DNA of 64,000 nt from Streptomyces sp. NBC_00258 (GTDB lineage Bacteria > Actinomycetota > Actinomycetes > Streptomycetales > Streptomycetaceae). The position numbers and the translations under genes are program-made. The notes below the pieces were generated by a model that worked only from the letters and a program-made list of their open reading frames with translations, was not told where the DNA came from and made no database searches. This document shows positions 59,024 through 64,000 of this stretch, piece after piece (positions within the stretch are counted from its first letter, which is position 1; the number at the start of each line of letters is the position of its first letter). The DNA lies in assembly GCF_036182465.1 (NCBI RefSeq), contig NZ_CP108081.1, positions 11,532,001-11,596,000 of the forward strand, given 5' to 3'.

Positions 59024-61255
59024 TTATCCGTTGACCGCTATCACGGTCTTGCGGCCCGCGCAGGCGTACCAGCCGCGGGTGTCGGCCGTGAGGGAGGTGA
59101 CGGGAGCGGGGGCTGTGCGGGTGTGTGTTTCGGTCAGGTCCTTCGCGGTCGTCCGCAGTGCCGCGCAGGCGCGGCCCGCTGCCGCGTACACCGTGGTGCC
59201 GTCCGGTGCGACGGCGGGCGGGCACTGGGCGGGGCCGGTGTCCTCGAACTGTTTTGCCCGGCCGTGGGATTGGCCGGTGCGCGGATCGAGAGCGGTGAGC
59301 GTATGGCCGTCTTTCCAGTGCAGCAGCAGTCCGTCGGCGACGACGGGGACGTGGACGCCGCCGGGGAGCCGGGTCCAGCAGGCGTCGAGGCCGACCGCGG
59401 GCGTGCTCCAGGTCAGGCGTGCGTCGTCGAGGCCGAAGCCGTGCAGGGTGGAGCCGGTCAGGAGGAGGCCGGCGGTGCCGGTGCGGGCGAGAGCCGTGGC
59501 ACCGCGGGCGATCTCGGTTTTGAGAGCGCGGGCGGCCGTCCGGTCTCCGCTGCGGGCGTCGATGACATGCAGCGTGCCCTTCTCGGTGAGCAGAGCGAAC
59601 CGGTCCGGGGGGAGTGCGCCCACAGCCGTCACTGTGTCGCCCTTGCTCAACTCCCGGTAGGTCCACAGCTCTTGGCCTTCCCTGGCGTCCACGCAGGTCG
59701 GATGGGCGACCTCGTCGGTGAGCAGGAGTGCGTCGCCGACGACGGCGGGTCGGCGCCACTCGGTGAGCTGTTCGCGGCGCCACAGTTCGGTGCCGGAGGT
59801 GAGCGAGACGGCTCGCAGCACGTCCATCTCGCGGATGACCATGACGGTGCCGGCGAGTGCGTACCACTGCTGGGTGGACTCCGGCATCGCCGCCTTGGAA
59901 AGGGTCTTGCCGGTGCTGGTGGCGGTGGGGGCGAGGCCGATGCCGCCCGCGAGGAGCAGCCCGTCGTCGGTGACGCCCCAGTCGTCCGGGACGTCGCCAT
60001 GAGTCTCGGCCGTCCAGCGCAGGCCGCCCGTCGAGGCGGTACGCAACTGGGTCGATCCGGCGCTGGTGATTGTGCCTTCGAGCCCGTGCAGGACGAGCCC
60101 GGCCGGGGTGGAGAGCAGGGCGTCCACGCGGCCTGCTCCGGCGCTCAGCCGCCAGCGGATCGCGCCGCGGGCGGCTGTTCCCCCGGTCACCTTCCAGGCG
60201 TCCGGATCGTCGTCCTGGTCGTCGGCGCCGCCGCCCTGCGCCACCGCATAGCCGAACAGGCCGACGAGGGCGGCGCTGCCGGCCGCGAGAGCGGCGCGGC
60301 GGGACAACTCGCCCCGCCGGGAGGGGGCCGGGCCCGGCAGCAGGACGGTGGGGGCGGGCATCGGCTCCGGTCTGGGGTGCGGCGTCACCTCCGCGTCGGC
60401 CACCAGGGAACGCAGCGGTTCCTCACGCCACCAGGCCGATGGGGCGGGCGTGACAAGGCGGTGGATTATCGCGGAGGCATCGGGGCGGTTGTCGGGCGAC
60501 TTGTCGAGGCAGGCGTCGATCAGGTCCTTCAGGCCCAGTTCCACGGGTACGTCGTCGAGTTCGGGCTCTTCGTGGACGATCTGGTAGAGCAGCGCGGGCA
60601 CGGAGGCCGCGCCGAACGCGTTCCGGCCCGTCGCCGCGAACGTGAGCACCGCGCCCAGCGCGAAGATGTCCGTCGCCGCGGTGACCGTCGGGCCGTCGAG
60701 AATCTGCTCCGGGGACATGTACCCGGGGGTGCCGATCATCCCGCCGGTCTCCGTCAGGGCCCGGTCGTCCTGGGCGCGGGCGATGCCGAAGTCGATGACA
60801 CGGGGGCCGTCCCGGGTGACCAGGATGTTCGACGGCTTCAGATCACGGTGGACGAGGCCGGCCGCGTGGATGTCGCGCAACGCCTCGGCGAGGGCGGCGG
60901 CGAGGGCGCACACGGCCGGTGCGGACAGGGGGCCGGTCTTCGCGACGGCGCGGCTCAGAGTCACTCCGGGCAGAAATGTGGTGGCCAGCCAGGGGAGCAG
61001 GGCGTCGGGGTCGGCGTCCAGGACGGGGGCCGTGTATGCGCCGGTGACCCTGCGGGCGGCGGTCGCCTCGCGGCGGAACCGCTCCCTGTAATGCGGGTCC
61101 GCGGCCAGGTGCTCGTGGATGGTCTTGACGGCGGTGAGACGGCCACCCGGCGAGCGGGCGAGGTAGACCTGGCCCATGCCGCCGGCGCCGAGCCGGGCGA
61201 TCAGGTGGTGCCGGCCCAGCTGCCTGGGGTCCTCGGGGTGAAGGGCGGTGGTCAT
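59024..61255 (-). CDS. Membrane Ser/Thr protein kinase with PQQ-like repeats (1)
   Basis: 743 residues from the ATG at 61255 (GAGGC upstream). The kinase domain spans ~12-270: glycine loop IARLGAGGMGQVYLARSP, Lys 44, HRD at 136-138 in LVHRDLKPSNIL, DFG at 155-157, and APE-equivalent GYMSPEQI. A linker rich in Pro leads to one membrane helix (~325-345). The extracellular ~390 residues form PQQ-like beta-propeller repeats (LRWTAETHGDVPDD, GTELWRREQLTEW, GQELWTYRELSKGD). It senses an outside signal and phosphorylates intracellular proteins. The next gene upstream is a paralogue. Confidence 0.93.
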   Translation of the reverse strand: MTTALHPEDPRQLGRHHLIARLGAGGMGQVYLARSPGGRLTAVKTIHEHLAADPHYRERFRREATAARRVTGAYTAPVLDADPDALLPWLATTFLPGVTLSRAVAKTGPLSAPAVCALAAALAEALRDIHAAGLVHRDLKPSNILVTRDGPRVIDFGIARAQDDRALTETGGMIGTPGYMSPEQILDGPTVTAATDIFALGAVLTFAATGRNAFGAASVPALLYQIVHEEPELDDVPVELGLKDLIDACLDKSPDNRPDASAIIHRLVTPAPSAWWREEPLRSLVADAEVTPHPRPEPMPAPTVLLPGPAPSRRGELSRRAALAAGSAALVGLFGYAVAQGGGADDQDDDPDAWKVTGGTAARGAIRWRLSAGAGRVDALLSTPAGLVLHGLEGTITSAGSTQLRTASTGGLRWTAETHGDVPDDWGVTDDGLLLAGGIGLAPTATSTGKTLSKAAMPESTQQWYALAGTVMVIREMDVLRAVSLTSGTELWRREQLTEWRRPAVVGDALLLTDEVAHPTCVDAREGQELWTYRELSKGDTVTAVGALPPDRFALLTEKGTLHVIDARSGDRTAARALKTEIARGATALARTGTAGLLLTGSTLHGFGLDDARLTWSTPAVGLDACWTRLPGGVHVPVVADGLLLHWKDGHTLTALDPRTGQSHGRAKQFEDTGPAQCPPAVAPDGTTVYAAAGRACAALRTTAKDLTETHTRTAPAPVTSLTADTRGWYACAGRKTVIAVNG

Positions 61256-61352
61256 GCGCGGGGCCTCCTGTGAGCCTTTCCTTCGCCGTCGGGGGTGATC
61301 GTCGGTGGGCGGGTTCTCCTCCCGTTGTGCCTGCTCGTGCCGGTCGGCTGGC

Positions 61353-63533
61353 TCACGGGCCGCGGAACGTCTGCAGCGTCGTGCTGGTGCACACATGGAT
61401 CAGGCCGTCGCCCGCCGCCGCGTACGACATCGTGGTCAGGCCGTCCACCGGGACGGCCCAGCGCAGCCTGCCGGTGGCGGCCGCCAGGACGTGGATGCCC
61501 CACGTGGACACGCCCGCGGACGTAGCGGAGACGCCCGGTCGGGGGCCGGTCGCGTAGATCGCTGTGGCGTCCGCCAGTGGGTGGCCGTCGGGGGTGGTGA
61601 GCGCGCGGACGTCGTCGCGCCACCAACGCCGGTCGCCGTCGGCCGCGTCCAGTGCGCTCAGGCCGTCGGCCGTGGAGGCCACGACGAGTTCGTCGCCGGC
61701 CGGAGATACCACCCTCGCTTCTTCCAGGGGCCGGGTCCAACTCGCCTTCCCGGTGGCCAGGTTCACCCGGCGTACCGATGTCCGCGTCGTGTAGTAGCGG
61801 GTTCCTCGGGCTCCCGGATGCACCTCGGGCGTGGCCGAGCCGTCGGGGATGCTGGACTCCTCCTCACCTGTGCGCTCATGGAGTACGTACAGGGGACCGA
61901 ATGTCGCGGCGGCCGAGGCCAGGGCGAACCGGCCGCCCGCCGCGTTCAGTGCTGTCACCTGTGCCGCTGTACCGCTCCTGAACCACAGCGGGGCGCCCGT
62001 CGGCAGGTCGAAGCCGTACGCCCGCCAGCGCTGTCCCTGGTTCGTGCGCCGGGCCCACGACGTGTCGTACTCGGCGAACGTGACCAGACATGCCGTGCGC
62101 CGCGTGACGGCTAGCAGCGTCGAGGGGCCGTCGGGCGAATAGAAACCGTAGGGCCGGTACGGGTTCGACTCCAGGGCGCCCGTACGCCACCGCTCCGTGC
62201 CGTTGGCCGCGTCGAGCGCCACGACCTCGGGGGAGGAACTGCCCGACCGGCTGTAGGTGACGTACACCGTCTTGCCGGAAGGCAGGACATCGGCCGCGCC
62301 CTCGAACTCCCAGGCCACGGCACCGGTGTTCGGGTCGAGTCGGCGGGCCGTGCCGTCGAGGCGTACGTAGAGGGCGTCGGCCGTACGGGTCAGCGCGCCG
62401 CCGTATTCGAGGTCGCCCACCTCGCGGGTCCACAGCGGGGTGCCGGTGCGCCAGGAGGAGGTGACCGGCTGCCGCCGCGTGCCCGGCTCGTCCCCCAGGA
62501 GGGCGACCGCCGCCGTCACCCCTGCCGCAGCCGTGACGGCGGCCCCCGCCCACGCGAACACGCGTCTGCGCGACGGACCCGCGGGGGCCGGCGGCGGGCC
62601 GACGCGGGTGGCGCCTTCCCCGTCGGCGTCGGCCGACACGGCGATCCGGCGCGCGACCGCCTCCTCGTGACCGTCGATCAGGGCGGTCACCTCCGGCCGT
62701 TCCCACCACGGCCGTTCGCCCGCGCGGGCGGCGCACCAGTCCAGGGCCTCCGCCGCGGTGGGGCGCCCGTCCGGCCGCTTCGACAGACAGCGGGTCAGGA
62801 AGGCGCCCCACTCCCCATCCGGCACACCGGCGAGGTCCGGCTCCTCGTGCAACGTCCGGTACACGATCTGCGGGGTCGTACCCCCGCCGTGCGGTCTGCG
62901 GCCCGTCGCCGCCAGTGCGAGCAGCGCCCCGAGCGCGAACACGTCGCAGGCGGCCGCGGGTTCGGTGGCGTACGTCATCTGCTCGGGTGCCATGAAGCCG
63001 GTGGAGCCCAGCATCTCGCCGCTCCCCGTCAGAGCCTCGTCCGACGGTGCCGAGGCGGGTCCGTCACCGAGTGCCTTCGCGATGCCGAAGTCGATGACGC
63101 GCGGGCCCTGGCCGGTGACCAGGACGTTCGCCGGCTTCAGGTCGCGGTGCGCCAGGCCCGCCGCGTGGATCGCGGTGAGCGCCTCGGCGAGGGCGGCACC
63201 GAGCGAGGCGAGGTCGTCGGATGCCAGTGGCCCGCACCCGGCCACGGCCTCCGACAGGGTGGGGCCCGCGCAGTACTCGACGGCCAGCCATGGCAGCGGG
63301 GCCTGCGGCGCCGCGTCGAGCACGGCCGCGGTGAACGGGCCGGTCACGGCACGCGCCGCCTGCACCTCACGCCGCAACCGCTCCCGGAACAGCGGCTCGG
63401 CGGCGAGGTGCGCGTGCATCACCTTGACCACGACGAGCCGCCCCGACCCCGAACGGGCCAGATACGCACGGCCCATGCCACCCGCCCCGAGCAGCGCGAG
63501 CGTCCGGTACTCCCCGAACTCGAACCGGCCCAT
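61353..63533 (-). CDS. Membrane Ser/Thr protein kinase with PQQ-like repeats (2)
   Basis: 726 residues. The kinase domain is at ~5-265: LLGAGGMGRAYLARSGSG, Lys 37, AHRDLKPANVLV (HRD 129-131), DFG 148-150 and GFMAPEQM. A membrane helix (RRRVFAWAGAAVTAAAGVTA, ~330-350) follows. The outside part is again a PQQ-type propeller (TPLWTREVGDLEYG, AVAWEFEGAADV, TERWRTGALESN, LRWAVPVDGL). The two kinase genes are tandem with a ~97-base gap and look like an old duplication with divergent sensor domains. Confidence 0.93.
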   Translation of the reverse strand: MGRFEFGEYRTLALLGAGGMGRAYLARSGSGRLVVVKVMHAHLAAEPLFRERLRREVQAARAVTGPFTAAVLDAAPQAPLPWLAVEYCAGPTLSEAVAGCGPLASDDLASLGAALAEALTAIHAAGLAHRDLKPANVLVTGQGPRVIDFGIAKALGDGPASAPSDEALTGSGEMLGSTGFMAPEQMTYATEPAAACDVFALGALLALAATGRRPHGGGTTPQIVYRTLHEEPDLAGVPDGEWGAFLTRCLSKRPDGRPTAAEALDWCAARAGERPWWERPEVTALIDGHEEAVARRIAVSADADGEGATRVGPPPAPAGPSRRRVFAWAGAAVTAAAGVTAAVALLGDEPGTRRQPVTSSWRTGTPLWTREVGDLEYGGALTRTADALYVRLDGTARRLDPNTGAVAWEFEGAADVLPSGKTVYVTYSRSGSSSPEVVALDAANGTERWRTGALESNPYRPYGFYSPDGPSTLLAVTRRTACLVTFAEYDTSWARRTNQGQRWRAYGFDLPTGAPLWFRSGTAAQVTALNAAGGRFALASAAATFGPLYVLHERTGEEESSIPDGSATPEVHPGARGTRYYTTRTSVRRVNLATGKASWTRPLEEARVVSPAGDELVVASTADGLSALDAADGDRRWWRDDVRALTTPDGHPLADATAIYATGPRPGVSATSAGVSTWGIHVLAAATGRLRWAVPVDGLTTMSYAAAGDGLIHVCTSTTLQTFRGP

Positions 63534-64000
63534 CGGCCCCCCTGCCTGTACGCCCCGCGCGCCGATGATTCATGCGACGTCTGTACGGCGCCAGAGGTTC
63601 CCGGGAATCCGAACCGCGCAACGGACGGATCCGGCGGCGGTACGTCGCGTAGGCGCAGAGGCGGGCACAGGGGGAGAGGGAGGGAGGGGGCCGCGACGTA
63701 CTCGCTGGCCATCACGCCCGATGCGCCTGCGGCCCCCGCCCAGAGGGACGGCGCCAGTCGGGTGCGGGCCGCGGGCCCCGGCGTGCGTACTGGTGGCGGT
63801 TGCGGAAGTGCGTGCGCGGCAAGAACCTGTGCCATGGCGGAAAGGTTCCGCGTCCGGGTGAGTTGAAGCCGGTCCGCTGTCCTGCCGGTCCTGATAGTCC
63901 CGGCGGTGGTGCGACTGGGATCCACCAGAAACTGGTCAAACGGTATAGACGCCCGGGTTGCCCTCTGGTCGTCCTACCTATCTCCCCAATGACCCTCATT
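63534..64000. other. Window end, no gene recognised
   Basis: About 470 bases upstream of the kinase pair. The minus-strand frame near 63720-63960 lacks family features. The promoter of the kinases should lie in the first ~150 bases; none is clear. The right end may belong to the next gene outside the window. Confidence 0.35.

Noticed and set aside
59123..61273. 716-codon plus-strand frame opposite the first kinase
   Set aside because: Antisense shadow of a gene with complete kinase motifs.

Overview
The window is high-GC actinobacterial DNA. GTG starts, strongly GC-biased third positions and the protein families seen (MmyB-type XRE regulators, DrrA/DrrB-type exporters, Ser/Thr kinases with PQQ-like repeats) point to Streptomyces or a close relative. 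The dense mix of decayed insertion sequences, gene fragments and small regulator/oxidoreductase pairs is typical of an accessory chromosome-arm region. This placement is inferred from content; no core gene fixes the position.

Layout. 1-2.9 kb: 3' part of a secreted esterase, then a group II intron with its maturase. 2.9-12 kb: AraC regulators, an SDR, a YjbR/MmcQ pair, a SnoaL-like protein with an MDR oxidoreductase, and an NmrA-like reductase next to a MarR regulator, interrupted by an IS5-like remnant. 11.8-15.3 kb: graveyard (old-yellow-enzyme and alpha/beta-hydrolase fragments, two transposase fragments) plus an FG-GAP lipoprotein. 15.4-17.9 kb: a P1B-4 metal-efflux ATPase divergent from a CzrA-like ArsR sensor with an operator between them. 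17.9-26 kb: DHFR-like chimera, thioesterase, AraC, FAD oxidoreductase, membrane protein, GNAT, DM13 protein and a methyltransferase. 27-29.6 kb: DrrAB-like ABC exporter divergent from a TetR regulator with two operator palindromes. 29.7-32.1 kb: Fic-like/RHH toxin-antitoxin pair and a divergent Rrf2/SDR pair. 32.4-38.8 kb: second graveyard (IS630 with both ends, a solo end of the same IS, IS21, ISL3 and integrase remnants) with a secreted peptidoglycan-binding-like protein and a few surviving genes. 39-49 kb: NmrA-like protein, LysR with alpha/beta hydrolase, small membrane proteins, GNAT, fructosamine kinase, LRR protein, MerR, and a DHFR-like/VOC pair.

49.5-58.8 kb is the most coherent accessory block. 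Three MmyB-like XRE regulators are interleaved with a zinc alcohol dehydrogenase, an aldo/keto reductase and an SDR. A TetR-headed unit follows with two tandem F420-dependent NADP-reductase-like proteins. A 19-bp palindrome lies between the first XRE and the dehydrogenase, and a 20-bp inverted repeat lies upstream of both the SDR and the third XRE. I read this as a locally regulated redox or detoxification island. 59-63.5 kb holds two tandem membrane Ser/Thr kinases with extracytoplasmic PQQ-type repeats.

Most units follow one design: a one-component regulator beside one or two oxidoreductases or transporters, often with a visible palindrome between them. Mobile-element decay explains most gene-free stretches. 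No tRNA, rRNA or CRISPR array was recognised.
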